A stretch of 64,000 bases of DNA from Sipunculus nudus. Taxonomy: Eukaryota > Annelida > Sipuncula > Golfingiida > Sipunculidae. This document shows, in pieces, positions 38,617-51,224 of the stretch. Position 1 is the first letter of the stretch, and the number at the start of each line of letters is the position of its first letter. The notes beneath the pieces were generated by a model. It did not search any database and had not been told where the DNA came from. It was given only the letters and a program-made list of their open reading frames with translations. Location: positions 30,877,558-30,941,557 of the forward strand of contig CM049310.1 in NCBI GenBank assembly GCA_026874595.1, read 5' to 3'. The position numbers and the translations under genes are program-made.

Positions 38617-40414
38617 TTTTTAGCTCAGCTGACTATAAGTCATCTGAGCTATAGTCGTGGTCCATTGTCCGTCGTCCGTCCGTCTGTCCGTCCGTCCGTC
38701 CGTCCGTCCGTCCGTCCGTAGATGTGGCACGTTTTGAAACCATAAGACCTAGAAATCCAAAATTCAGCATAATGTTAGATGTCCCCAAGATCTCCTACCA
38801 AGCCGAAAACTGGGTCTTTGCGACTTCGTTCCCTTGAGAAATTAAGGAAAAACCTCAATTTTTTATTAAAAACCTATTTTCACACTTCAAGACTGCCTAA
38901 TATCAAAACCACTCATCTGTTTTCCCTCATATTTACCATAAATATTCTTCTATATAGTTCCTATGTACATGCCAGAAATTATGTCTGTATTATATAATTT
39001 AAAAAAGTTATGGGCCCAAACATAATGCATTTTGTAAAAAATCAGGAAAGATATTTGATCACTTAACACAAAACTTGTTAAAGCTATGGACTTTTTTTCC
39101 AGTAATATAACTTTAATTTATCAAAATTAAATTGTATACCCAAAATTAGATCAAAATCTTTTAAATTTTTTAAAATATTAACAAAAATAAAAAATTGGTA
39201 CCTTAAATTTTGCCCAACTTTGACCATGGCACGTTTTTTTACTGTAAGTACTGTGGATTTAATTTTCTCAGGATGTTTTTGTTAGCATTTTGTCTGTTAA
39301 CACCAAAAATTTGAAACCAGTTGATCAAAAACTGTAGATTTTATTCAAGTTTTCAAGCACCATGTAACAAATTGTTTACATCAAGCTAGTGTTATGCAGT
39401 TTGCAAGAGCTCAGCTCCCCAGCTTCAGCTCTCTGTTCCTAAAATTTGGCATACAATTAGATGTCTCCAAAATTCCCTACCATGCCAAGAATTTGGTCAC
39501 TAGGACTTAATACCTTTGAGATATTAATGAAAAACTTCATTTTTCTATTAAAAACCCATTGTTACACTTCAAGACTGCCTAATATCAAAACCACTGATGT
39601 GACTTTAATCATATATAATATACATATTTTTCTATACATTCTCTATGCATATGCCAGAAATGATGTCAGTATTGCGTAATTGTTTTAAGTTATGGGCCCA
39701 AACATAATGCACTATGTAAAGAAATATATTTACTCCCTTAACAAGGGGATTGCTGAAGCTAGAGTTTTTTTGCCAGGGATGTAACATTATTTAATCAAGA
39801 TTCAATTGAATACCCCAAATTAGTCCTGAATTTTTCAAATTTTATATGTTATTAGTATAAATATAAAATTAGTACGTTAAATTTTGCCCAACTTTGACCA
39901 TGGCACGTTTGTTTCCTGTGAGCACGGTTGAAATAATTTTCATATCATGCACACAAGGATTTCAGTGTTTTAGTTTAGAAAGCTGAAAGAAATTGGCCAA
40001 AAATTGTAGCTTTTATTAATGTTTTTATGAGACCATGTCAGACCTTAACTCTCTCCAGCCCCTCTTGAGTCACCTGTATGTTGACCTTGTTGAACTTTCA
40101 GCAAATTATGCATGCTTGAGGCGAGCCATACACTGTTGCAGGTAGGCAGCTTATGGCCAGCCACAGTTGATCCAGGTGTCCAACCCAACTCATCTAGTAG
40201 TTTTAACCAACAACATAACAATTAACAATAAATTAATAAATTTTTATTGTTTTTTAATAACAAATTAAAGAAAAATAAAAAAGAATTTGTTAGTTTATAA
40301 TAACAGGAAATCAACTTGCAGTTACTGATGATAAAAGAATCTTGTATCGATGGATAGAATGTCATGTACTCCAAATAACACCATGCAGTCACCTATGGTA
40401 TTTTTCAGTTCAAT
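38617..40414 (+). repeat. Hairpin/(TCCG)n family unit, copy A2
   Basis: A tandem copy of A1 with start-to-start spacing of 1763 bp. The hairpin is at 38622-38650 and the TCCG tract (38665-38720) is longer than in A1. It keeps both internal halves, including 'tatgggcccaaacataatg' twice, and the same 3' text 'cacctatggtatttttcag'. Close similarity to A1 indicates recent tandem duplication. Confidence 0.85.
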
Positions 40415-40417
40415 TTT

Positions 40418-41260
40418 AATGATAAAAAAGTAAATCATATTATTCATTACTAATCATTAGGGATCATATGAAGGAAATTAATGATAGACAAAGATGCAGT
40501 TGATATTATTAATCTAGATTCCTACTGTGTCTAGTGTGTACATTGATGTGAAATTAGTCCAAAATGAATATATTACATTTTTTTTTTAATATAAATAAAA
40601 GCCATAAAACCAGGTACTTTTGATCATAATTTAAATGTGTGAATTTTGTATATTCTGGATTCTCAACATAATTGTTTGGTGAAAACTGAATAAATGCCAG
40701 TAATGGTGGGAAAACTTTGCAATTGTATTTAAATACGAATATGAATATGTACTCCATTATAAAATGTCTTGCATAAAGAATTGGAATTCAGGTAAAAATG
40801 AAAGTATATGAATACCAGTGCAAATACTTTCAAAATGTATTCATGAATGCATTCATGAATATATTCTTTAATATTATTTTAATAATCATTTCAGTTATAT
40901 TTCATTTTAAAAAATCATAAGATTCTCTTATTATTTTTAATAAAAATTATATTTGGGACAATATATGTAATTTTTTTTTAATAAATAGTTAAACTCTTAT
41001 ATCATATGTTCTGCTTATAAGTTATATGGCCAAGTCAAAATCTGTGTGACAATAGTACTCCATTTGTTAATAAAATAAATGAAATCAATCCTCTTCCCTG
41101 TCTCCAAAGATAATATCATATTCATACATAAGCTAAACACCAACAACTCATAATAAAGCTTATATTTATTACCACACCAAACCAGCATGTGCCTCATTTC
41201 TAAATAATATTTTTTTATCATATTTAACAGCTGAGCGTCGTGACCCATAGGTCCCTTGTT
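40418..41260 (+). repeat. 843-bp tandem unit B1
   Basis: It starts 'aatgataaaaaagtaaatc' and ends with the family 3' block CAGCTGAGCGTCGTGACCCA, then TAGGTCCCTTGTT. The end contains the inverted pair GACC-cata-GGTC. Confidence 0.85.
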
Positions 41261-42100
41261 AATGATAAAGAAGTAAATCATATTATTCATTACTAATCAT
41301 TAGGGATTATATGAAGGAAATTAATGATAGACAAAGATGCAGTTGATAATATTAATCTAGATTCCTAATGTGTCTAGTGTGTACATTGATGTGAAATTAG
41401 TCCAAAATGAATTTTTTACAGTTATTTTTTAATATAAATAAAAGCCATATAACCAGGTACTTATGATCATTATTTAAATGTGTGAATTTGGTATATTCTG
41501 GATTCTCAAAATCATTGTTTGGTGAAAACTGAATAAATACCAAACATGGTGCAAATACTTTGTAATTGTATTTAAATACGAATATGATTATGTACTCCAT
41601 TATAAAATTTCTTGCATAAAGAATGGGAATTCAGGTAAAAATGAAAGTATATGAATACTCGTGCAAAACTTTCAAAATGTATTCATGAATGCATTCATGA
41701 ATATATTCTTCAATATTATTTTAATAATCATAACAGTTATATTTCATTTTAAAAAATCATATGATTCTCTTATTATTTTTAATAAAAATTATATTTGGGA
41801 CAATATTTGTAATTTTTTTAATAAATAGTTAAACTCTTATATTATATGTTCTGCTTATAAGTTATATGGCCAAGTCAAAATCTGTGTGACAATAGCACTC
41901 CATTTGTTAATAAAATAAATGAAATCAATCCTCTTTCCTGTCTCCAAAGATACTATCAAAATCATACATAAGCTAAACACCCACAACTCATAATACAGCT
42001 TATATTTATTACCACACAAAACCAGCATGTGCCTCATTTCTAAAAAATATTTTTTTATCATATATAACAGCTGAGCGTCGTGACCCATAGGTCCCTTGTT
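41261..42100 (+). repeat. 840-bp tandem unit B2
   Basis: A direct copy of B1, differing by scattered substitutions and 3 bp in length, ending in the same CCCTTGTT. The A units end without this block, so A1-A2-B1-B2 looks like one element whose left and right halves were each duplicated. Confidence 0.85.
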
Positions 42101-42956
42101 ATAATCTTAAATCAGATAATACAGTAAACATTTATTCCAGATACCATTTTCAAGGGCACAAAACACATAACGAACAAATGTAATGTGCTTCTTTGGTTTC
42201 ATCTATTCTTCGAGTATACAAGTTCACATTTGAACTTCACCTTAACCAACTACCATAATAATTTATCACAGTTTAGAATATGTGTCAGTTCTGAGACATC
42301 TACTTGACTTAATATCAAAATTGTCAACTTAACTGAGAAAATTTTCTGTTCTGAATATCAAAATTACATGTGTAATATTAAATGTATATATGCATAATAA
42401 ATACCAGCTTTACTCATTTATAAGTTAACAAAAGTAATTTATCATTTTTGATGCTCATTTGGGTGAGCAGCATGACATTGTGCCCTAACATGGGGCTAGG
42501 GAGAGGTTTGTGATACCATTATGTAATTTTGAGATGACAGACCTAAAACCCCAACTTATGATAAATGATAAATAACTTTAAATAACAAATAAAATTTTGA
42601 ATTTACAGGTCTTGGATCACAAGCTTAACATTGTGTAAAATATATATTTATAATTATTTATTAAATTTTGTTTTAGTTTATTGAATTAATGCACATAATC
42701 TGCAAGCTATATTTGTAGTTTTTAGCTGTAAAATACCAATGTTTAACATGATTATTTTATAATTATATTTTAGACATTTCACATAAGAGGTAAAATTACA
42801 AAATAAATATGACAGGAGTCCAACCATGATATTTTCATAGAATATGAAATAAATTCATATTATATTAATTATTATTGACTTACAATGTTTTACAAATTCT
42901 TTGAATTGATTAAAGGCCAGCTAGGTAAATATAGTGTAATTGAAGCCAGCCTAAGA
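42101..42956. other. Unique interior of F1
   Basis: AT-rich, no coding frame, no repeat recognised. Confidence 0.5.
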
Positions 42957-43251
42957 GTAGATTAGGATTCTGATCTGGGCTGGTCCAGTTTAAAATCAGT
43001 CCACCACAGGATTGTTAACCTGACCGGCCCAGATCAAAATTCTAATCTCGACTGGCCCAGTTTAAAATCAGTCCAGACCAGTTTTAAATCCTGCAGTCTT
43101 CACCACAGGATTTTAATCTGGACCGGTCCAGATCAAAATTTTAATCTAGGCTGGCCCAGTTTAGAATTTGGATCTGGGCCAGTCCAAATCAAAATTTTGA
43201 TCTGGGCTGGCCCAGTTTTAAATTGGGACAGATTCTAATCTGGACCTTGAC
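42957..43251 (-). repeat. Right inverted arm of F1
   Basis: The reverse complement of the left arm, shorter by about one subunit. It ends CCTTGAC followed by gtatatat. Confidence 0.85.
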
Positions 43252-43336
43252 GTATATATCATTTAACCTGTCTTAAGTAAGGAAATTTTCAAAGTACCCA
43301 GAACTGGAAGTTTTCTGTTCTAATTTTTCTCCACAT

Positions 43337-43624
43337 GTGCAACATGGTTGTTATAGGAAACTGTTGGCAAGAGATCCAGTTCGCTTCCTGCGTGCTGATG
43401 GTTTTTTGACATATCACACATTCATTTATGTGGCCAAGCAGACCAGGTGGAACAGCCAATACTTTACATCCAAACCTTCCTGGGGGACAGAGTTTGTTTC
43501 TGTCAGCGCAGGTGTGAAATCTGTAGCTGTGGTGGCAGAAGTTGGTGGCAACAGATGCTACATCAGTCCACAGCAGGCTATGGTATTGCTGTGCTTGGCA
43601 ATAGTCTTCTTGTTACCATGGTAA
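43337..43624 (+). CDS. Coding-like open frame beside the foldback element, unrecognised
   Basis: A 95-codon plus-strand frame lies just outside the right end of the large foldback element, in a local G+C-rich patch. It has no ATG at the start (GTG at 43337). A possible acceptor (gttgttatag) precedes the stretch KLLARDPVRFLRADGFLTYH. The middle reads YVAKQTRWNSQYFTSKPSWG, and the end turns hydrophobic. An overlapping second frame (43447-43647) is also open, which weakens the case for either. Two RFX-type motifs (43612-43625 and 43727-43740) overlap or follow it, so the patch may be conserved regulatory DNA rather than coding sequence. No family is recognised. Confidence 0.22.
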   Translation: MQHGCYRKLLARDPVRFLRADGFLTYHTFIYVAKQTRWNSQYFTSKPSWGTEFVSVSAGVKSVAVVAEVGGNRCYISPQQAMVLLCLAIVFLLPW

Positions 43625-43625
43625 C
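43612..43625. promoter_or_regulatory. Palindromic RFX-type X-box
   Basis: GTTACCATGGTAAC is a perfect 14-bp palindrome and matches both RFX half-sites. Binding is inference. Confidence 0.5.
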
Positions 43626-43726
43626 TGTTGCCTGTGGTAGGTATTGAGCCGAGCTGATGGTCACCCTACTAGATTCTAACAATGAAATCTCAATCTTTAT
43701 CCTAAATCAATCCTTTCTTAAAATTG

Positions 43727-43740
43727 GTTACTATGGCAAC
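43727..43740. promoter_or_regulatory. RFX-type X-box
   Basis: GTTACTATGGCAAC; its reverse complement GTTGCCATAGTAAC matches the RFX consensus. It is 115 bp from the palindromic site. Confidence 0.5.
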
Positions 43741-43826
43741 CCATTATCTGCTGGGCGCCTGTACATTTGTCTTTTGAGCAGTCCAATCATATTATTTGTT
43801 ATAAACATATATTTTTTTCATTGTTT

Positions 43827-43872
<46 letters not shown>

Positions 43873-44914
43873 TAAATGAATTGCTAAGAGGTCTTCAAGA
43901 AAATTAAATAATTGTTTATTGCCTTTTGATTTGATTCTCGGTGCAGTTATTGCAAACAATTTTATAGTCCGTCAGATAGGTATATATACTAAATGATGTC
44001 TTCTTCACAGATGGTGATAAGATGGAATGGATTTTGAATATGTACAGAGTACCAAGTTAAACAGGCTTTTTTAAATTAAACAAAGTGGAGGCAATTAACC
44101 CCACAAAAAAATTTAAAAAAAAAAGAAGAAAAAATGATGAGATGAACATATAACGTATCTCAGCATTTATGTAGACCAAGTAATAAAGCCTTCTGGTGTT
44201 TTACTATATTAATATATAACAAAATAGGATAATGCCTTCCCTGTTAAAGAGCAGTGCTCATTTCATCAGGTCAGTTGTTCATCTGTCCCCAGGTATGAGC
44301 TAGAAATATAAAGGTAGGAAAATGACTGTAAATGTAATTTAATTGGAATTGATTGATAACCATTTTCAGTTATGAGTTAATTACCTGCCAGGATTGAGAT
44401 CGATAATTCATTACATTGCTACAGTCCTACAAACATGTGATGGAGTATAAGGTGTTATTTTACAAAACCACAGCAACACATAAAAGGAACCACACAACAT
44501 ATACAATGAACCTTTAATTGTCATTCAGTTGTCACTGTGTTGTGAATGTCATGGTTACATTGCTAGACATACTGCGTGCTTTGGAGATATACAACTGGCA
44601 CTGATACAGTCATCAGGTCAGATGTCTTATCAAACTTCGATAAGACTGCTGGTATTTTGCATATGAAGAAGTAGCCATGTTCTTGGATGTGTGACTAGCT
44701 AGGGGGCACCACTGGTATCCCTTGATACATGGTTGGCTATTGTGAATCGTGGATATGAGCATTATGGCGATGTTGTAACATAGGGGTTATATCGTCATGT
44801 GATGTGTTGTCTTGGATACCTGCCCTGCTTAGTGTTCCATTATGGAAGAACAAGTAGGAAATTGGAGCGCTGTTCCTCAGCACCTGGCTCCAAGAGTTAT
44901 TTGTCCCACAGCCT

Positions 44915-45165
44915 GTTTCAACTCTGGTTACTGGTATCAGCATCTCTGCTGGTATCAGCATAACTGTATGAATCAGTTTCAGTGGTGGTATCAATGTCAT
45001 ACTCTTATTAAGTTTTGGTATCAGCAGTCAGTGCTGGTATCATTATAAGTTAAGAATCAGTGTCAGTACTGGCATCGACATAAGTTTTAGAATCTGTGTC
45101 AGCACTGGAATTTTCTCTGATAACCATGCCTGTTTTAGAATGTGTCATCGTTGGTATCAGCACCA
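44915..45165 (+). repeat. Degenerate tandem repeat of GGTATCA-type units
   Basis: 'ctggtatcagcat' and 'gaatcagtttcagtggtggt' recur irregularly every 12-35 bp. Confidence 0.6.
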
Positions 45166-46205
45166 ATCCATCCTACTTTCCTTCTGAGTCTTTCAAGCGT
45201 GCACATTTCCCTGGTGAGCATAAATATTTTATTAATTGTAATTGCTCCTTGACATAATTAGATTTGAGAACAAACAGCAACACAAACTGTGCACCTTTAA
45301 CAATAACTGATTATGTGGAGCACCTGTTGCAGTATTAATTAAAATTAATGATCTATGGAGCACCTTCCTTTTTGTAGAAATGAAGCACATGTGTGTTTTC
45401 AAGTCATTTGCATATAGGTTTTCAAAGATGCATAGAGTACATGGAAAAATAAAAAGTTTTACGTAAGAATAAGCAGAAGCAGCCTGTCTCACTGCTAAAT
45501 GTGATCATAAATCAAGGTACAGTAGACATTTTCAGGATTAACATTTGAAGGACATTTTCTTCAGAATATAAAAGACAGTGTTTGACATGAGTTAAGACCG
45601 TAAAAAGTATACCCTCAAAAGTTTAGGTACTTTAACTTATTCAATTTGTTTACTTCCTAAAGCTATCAAAAAGAGCAGAAGTCCAGCTTCCCCTCAGGAG
45701 CTAAATCTGGCGCATTTTATAAAATACAGGATTCAAAGCGGTTTCGATTTTTTTTCAGGCCTGTATATTGAGGAAACTCAAGTGTAACCAAGTTAATATT
45801 AGTCTTATAGAAAGAATAGCAATTTTGCTGGATTAGAAATGAAGCTTCGGTTTTACTTCAATCATAGAAACTTAATATTACCATCCCCCCAGGAATAGAA
45901 GGAGTATTAGGCTTACCATGTTTGCTTTTTGGAAACTTCAAAAATTTCAGATCCAGTTGAAGTCCTGACAGGATAGATGTATTAAATGATGGGAATGTTA
46001 GCATCTCATTGAAACATGATTGTTTGTTTTGCATGGGTTGGCAGGATATATTTCTTGTATTTGAAAACATATATGTAACAAAAACATCTGTCTCTGTAGC
46101 ATGTTTAAATTCCTGGAACCAGTCCCCTGTTGGACTGACAATTAGTAGACTTAAGGCTCACTCTGGGATAGGCAATGTGGTTTTATGGTTTGTAGAAATT
46201 TGAAA
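45166..46205. other. Gene-free sequence
   Basis: No repeat or exon recognised. Confidence 0.45.
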
Positions 46206-46700
46206 ATGAGAAAGAAATTTGTCTTGACATGGAGACAGATTGCAGTGGGTTGCTTGGAAGGGATGGAGAGGAAGATGGTTATGTAGGCGTGGTGGGGAGG
46301 GAGAGGTTTTGTACAGTACAGGGATTAGGTGGCTTTATAGAATGTCATTGACAGGAGATGGACTGGTAGGATGTGGTGGAGAGATGGATTAGTGAGATTA
46401 AATGTAGAGGAGATGTATCTGTTAAAGTGTGGTAGAGAGGACATGATTTCATAGAATGTGGTTCAGATGAGCTGGTCCTGTACATTATTTTGAGAGGAGG
46501 TGGTTTTGGAGAAGGGGTAGTTTTGTGGAATGTTTTAGAGGAAGAAGATAGTTTTGTATTGTGTAGGTGTTGGTGTGGTTTCATGGAATTGTTTGTTAAC
46601 ATTTTATGGAATTGTTTGTAAAATATGTAGGAGATGGTCTGTACAAGATGGAGGAGATAAAGATTTGTTTAAGAGGAATGTGGTTAAGAAAGATGAAGAC
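46206..46700 (+). repeat. Degenerate G-rich low-complexity tract
   Basis: Purine-rich, loosely repetitive DNA (gtggagagatgg, gaggagatg, ttgtggaatg motifs) that produces the serine/histidine/proline-rich frame on the minus strand. Confidence 0.6.
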
Positions 46701-48009
46701 CCCATATGGATAACTCTTGGGTGGTGGCTTTGACTTGTGTGTTTATGCCTGGGAGGACCTCTGTTAAAAGAGCAGTGCATGAATTCCACAAAGTGAAGTT
46801 TGCTGAACTCTGTTTCTAATCATTCCTGCTATGACCAAGTTATGTGCTTTTTCATTTCATCAGTACCCAAGGGCTCTTTACAAACTCTTTGGAATAGACA
46901 TATTTATCTGCACTATTATAACTTTTTTATAAAAAAATAAAGGTAGCCCAGTTAATTTAATCATGCCTGAGCTTGGTGCCAATGCAACTGTGATCCACCC
47001 TTAAACACTTGCGGCTGTTTGGTTTTGCTTTCAAGTTCATTCTGTGCAGCATTCTCTGACAGCACCTGGTAAAGAGACCTGAGAGTAATTTGCCAGATGA
47101 AAAGAGACACATACTAATAATTTACACAAATGAACCTGCTGATTACTGCTTGCATTAAGTTCATTTCCTGACCTTTTCCTTATTACTGATATTTCTTTTC
47201 AAAATCCTTACGGCTCTACTCCTGTTTATATATCCTGTTACAGCTCTCTTTTTCCATAGATCTAAGGGATTCCAGGGAGTTTTTACTGCATTGTGGGTCA
47301 GTGCTGATACAACAGAGATCAAACACCAAACCTGACCATAGATTATCTGACTTAAGTCCTGTGTATTGATCTTCCTCAAGAATACAGAACTTTGTGGAAG
47401 TTGAACTTGTATCATGTTCATCTTTCATATGCTGAAGTAACAGTCTTATTTTGTATTCTGGTCAGAGGATGTTGGTCCAGCGGATATTGGGCTGTGGCTA
47501 GAATATTGGTTTTTCAGAGCATTAGTTTGAGGAATGTATGGTGGTTAAAATAATGGTCAGTCAAAAGAACATAAATTTGTTGGTTAAAATAAAACATGTC
47601 AAAATAATGAAGGGAGAAATATTGATATTTTGAATAAAAGCTTCTGGTCAAAACACTTGTCAAAGGAAAATGTAATATTGAGAATAAATACTAGTGCCAA
47701 AATACTTGAGTATTCATTGTGATTAATTTGCAAATCTGTAAATTTACCTTGTTTTTTGGAAATAATGTTTTGTCTGACATTAGTGAGTGTTGGAGAACAT
47801 TGATTTTGAGAACACACATTGTTTTAAATATGTATCAGAAAAATAATATTCATGAGAGTACAAGTAACAGTGCCCACTCCATATTCTTAAAGATCCCAGT
47901 CACTGGGCTTGCACAGGGACTTTAACCCAGTTGGGTCAGTGTTCTAGCATATACGGGTGCAGCAGTCAATATTATATCATCGCTGTCATCATGATTTGTC
48001 CCACAGAGG
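46701..48009. other. Gene-free sequence
   Basis: Several overlapping short frames without domain or splice support (for example 47161-47428 minus). No repeat recognised. Confidence 0.4.
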
Positions 48010-48420
48010 GGAAAGTCCATCTCTGGTGTCTCTCCTTGTTATCATGTGTATGTAGTATTGAGAAGCCCTATCTGGGCAGAGATCAGAGATTCCGGTGGTA
48101 CTCGGTGTTTGTCAATGCACGCACAGGAGTCCCAGGGACCCTGAGAACATGGCTGCTGTGAACTGCTACTTTTTCATCGAACACCAACAGCGGGTGGTGG
48201 TGTACGTGTTTGAACCCTCCCTGGGACTTCTAAAGTAGTTGCAGGTAGGATAAACATGGCGCCCCTCATGGAGCACTGCCTCCCTCTGGGGGCTGTCAAC
48301 TTTGTCAGCGTAAACTTCATACATCCAGGAGTACATGACCTCCTGTCCAGCCAGCAGCTTTTTCAAGGAGGAGATATGTTTTATACCCCTTCCTACTTTC
48401 TGTGCTTATAGCATGTGTTT
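48010..48420. pseudogene. Coding-like island, strand and frame ambiguous; possible decayed gene fragment
   Basis: This G+C-richer island has protein-like translations on both strands. On the minus strand, 48166-48366 reads KKLLAGQEVMYSWMYEVYAD and continues DKVDSPQREAVLHEGRHVYP, with a composition typical of soluble proteins; it starts only at TTG and ends at TAG. On the plus strand three consecutive frames look coding: one with KPYLGRDQRFRWYSVFVNAR (ending 48161), one with MAAVNCYFFIEHQQRVVVYV (ending at a TAG near 48236), and one with MEHCLPLGAVNFVSVNFIHP. They are offset by frame changes and stops. The pattern fits a frameshifted pseudogene on one strand mirrored on the other, or one real exon whose limits I cannot fix. 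No family is recognised, and no clean pair of splice sites delimits a single frame. Confidence 0.3.
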
Positions 48421-50384
48421 CTGAATCATTCATATCAACTGATATTTCAGGTGAGCCCAAGTATAAACACTGCACTCAAGAGAACACTTAAACTTAAGTT
48501 AATAATACTGTTTGGCAATTAGAACTACTAAGGGTTCACAATCTAGCCAGTACAAAGTTTAAAAGTTATTTACTGATTAATTGCAGAAAATAACTGATCT
48601 TTTGAATAAACTTAACCTGTTTGTTTTTATAATTTTACTTACTACGATATAAGAAAAAATGCTGCTCTGCTCACTATGACAGTAAAATCCTGAAATAATT
48701 CCTGTACAGTAACACTTTGAGACAACCTTTACAAGAGGTCTGTAATTTTATGGCTTTGTTGTAATAAGATTGTTGATTAAGAAATTCCTTTATTTTTATC
48801 ATGGAAGACCTGAGCCACCAATAAAAACTAACCCCAGGATATTACTGTTTCAGCACTTTATACACTTTTTACTTTAAATTCTTTTTAGCTCTTTAGTTGT
48901 ACTGGGGATCACTTGAATGTTTGTTTCTGCCCAGTAGAATTCTTTTATTGCTTTTTCACTTGTTTAAGGAGTCCAGGTTTGGCCATACTACAGTTAAATT
49001 AAGAAGTATCTCCACAGACCAGGTCACTGCCACAGAGTATGTGATGTAACTCCCTGGCTAGATCTTGGCATGATGAAACCAATACCAGGTATTACTTCTG
49101 GTTGTCTCTAGTCATATACCAGGACAATTTAAAACAAATCCCCCAGATGTGGACTGCAATTCAAACAGCTGCTGCCACATATATTATTTCATTTACATTT
49201 ATTGTCTTGAATCCTGTTAATATTATTTATCATTATTTGAGGCACTATGTGCCAATAACATGAGCAGGCTTATCTTCAACTGTTGCTGTATCACATACTA
49301 AATGAGATCATCAGTTGCTCATTGGATATTATCCTTGTTGGTCTTACAGTAACTTACAAGCTGTTCCATAACATCTCTCCCCCAGACCAACATGAGGTGA
49401 GGGGTAGAGGGCTTCAGTTATTAATGCTCATTGTTAAACATGTGGATAGTGCCATATGATTGTAAATGTGCATTATCCTGGTAGGTTCTATTGAAATACT
49501 GTCCTCCTTTCCCCTTGAAAAACACAATTTGAACTAACTCTAGCACTTCGGATATACCATACCATTACAAATGGTATCCACCAGTGCCCTATGGAAATAA
49601 TTTCAAGGACTTCATGAAAACCAACCAGTACCAGTGGATAGTGAATACACTGGGTTCGTAGTTGAATACTCCGGGCCAGTGATTGGTCAGTGTATTACAG
49701 AAATGACCGCTGGACTCTTTAGACAAGCGTGATGACTGGTAACACATAATCAGATAAAAGAAGTGCACATAGTTGCAACATAGGGATATTAGCCAGGAAC
49801 AGGGCATCTCTATGATTAAAGATAACTGACTGTGGTTATCTTACCCAGCCAGGAGAGATATCTCAAGCCGTATAATATCATATTGATATAAATAGGGTTT
49901 CTGTCCAGGTGACTCAAACATGTCACTGGTTTTATCAGTGTTTATCAGCTGTAGATGGGACCCACATGTGGGAATACATGCAAGCATATAAATTGTACAT
50001 TAAAATCATGATGGACTTGCAGGTCTCACTCGTTTCAGGGGTGATGCATTCACAACAGTCCATGTTTGTTTTGATACAGGCACTCACAACATGTGATCAT
50101 AAACACAATTCCTCCAGTTTTGAAGACTGACTTTATAATTTCCACGCACAAACACACATGCTTAGAATTATGTGATATTCTAAATGTATTCAAATATTTT
50201 GGATTGTTTATCACTTTGTCACTGCAGTTATGTAAAGATCTTTTACAACAGAGCTGTTTTGGCCAATTTGGCATGTTTCCAGCCTTATGATGCAGGTATA
50301 TCTTTACAATATATATTAAAGATGCTCATCAAAATGTATACCTTGTAACCTGGTCATTATAGACCATGCCATGAGTGGAGTGGT
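48421..50384. other. Gene-free sequence
   Basis: AT-rich, short frames only, no domain and no repeat recognised. Confidence 0.45.
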
Positions 50385-50860
50385 GTTACTCCTAATAGAG
50401 GTAAGTTACAGACACCTGAGTCAACCTCTGGTGGTCACCTGTAATAGAAGTTACAGACATCTGAGTCAACCTCTAGGGTTACCTGTAATAGAAGTTACAG
50501 ACATCCGAGTCAACCTGTGGTGGTCACCTGTAATAGAGGTTACAAACATCTGAGTCAACCTCTGGTGTTAACCTGTAATAGAGTCTACAGACATCTGTGT
50601 CAACCTCGAGGGGTTACCTGTAATAGAAGCTACAGACATCCGAGTCAACCTCTGGTGGTCACCTGTAATAGAGGTTACAGACATCTGAGTCAACCTCTGG
50701 TGGTAACCTGTATTAGTCTACAGACATCTGAGTCAACCTCTAGGGGTTACTTGATATAGAAGTTACAGACATCAGAGTCAACCTCTGGTGGTTACCTGTA
50801 ATAGAGGTTACAGACACCTGAGTGAACCTCTTGGGGGGTCATCTGTCATAGAGGTAATGC
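50385..50860 (+). repeat. Minisatellite, 44/45-bp unit, ~10 copies
   Basis: GTTACAGACATCTGAGTCAA, then 'cctctggtggtcacctgtaa', recurs from 50405, 50450 and 50494 onward. Unit length alternates 44/45, with a few short units. Confidence 0.9.
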
Positions 50861-51224
50861 CTTGGTATGCTGAACCTTCATAAATCAGCTGACCTGGGTG
50901 TGTGCTAATCATGAGTTGCCTCATGTCTGAAATGTAAACAGTTACAAAGCAGGTTTATATACATACAGCTTCATAGCAGGGATCATTAACATTAAGGTCC
51001 TGATGCTGTTCATTCACACCTCAAGATTAATGGGCACCTTTTCAAGTGTGCTTCTGGAGATTAAAAGGCTTCAGCTGCTGTAGCTGAAGGTATCAGCAGC
51101 ACCGATAGCGGCTGTGTTGCATCAGAAGCATGTCTGATCCAGTACACATGAGGTTACGTCAACTACTCCAGTGCTTGGTCTCTAAGTAAGCATGCATCTT
51201 CTGTATGGCAGAATCTGTGATTAC

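Larger units (their letters stand above)
36451..43251. mobile_element. 6.8-kb foldback element with long inverted ends and nested tandem units (F1)
   Basis: The left end (GTCAAGGCCCAGATTAGAAT) matches the reverse complement of the right end (GTCAAGGTCCAGATTAGAAT), and the match extends through about 395 bases on the left (36451-36848) and 295 on the right (42957-43251). The left arm has one extra internal subunit. Both arms are built from variants of 'gggccagcccagatcaaaat' and 'aatcctgtggtg'. AT repeats flank both ends (atatat before, tatatat after), consistent with target duplication. Inside, adjacent to the left arm, are two hairpin-family units and two 840-bp units. The stretch 42101-42956 is unique. 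No open frame resembling a transposase is present. Confidence 0.85.
43252..44900. other. Flank of F1 with regulatory-like patch and AT microsatellite
   Basis: It contains the coding-like frame at 43337-43624, two X-box motifs, and an (AT)n tract at 43826-43874. After 43880 nothing is recognised. Confidence 0.45.

Noticed and set aside
37687-39679. Similar short frames with a shared 'KT...RLPNIKTT' text
   Set aside because: They reflect the repeated A units, not a conserved protein. They lack full-length conservation and have internal stops between copies.
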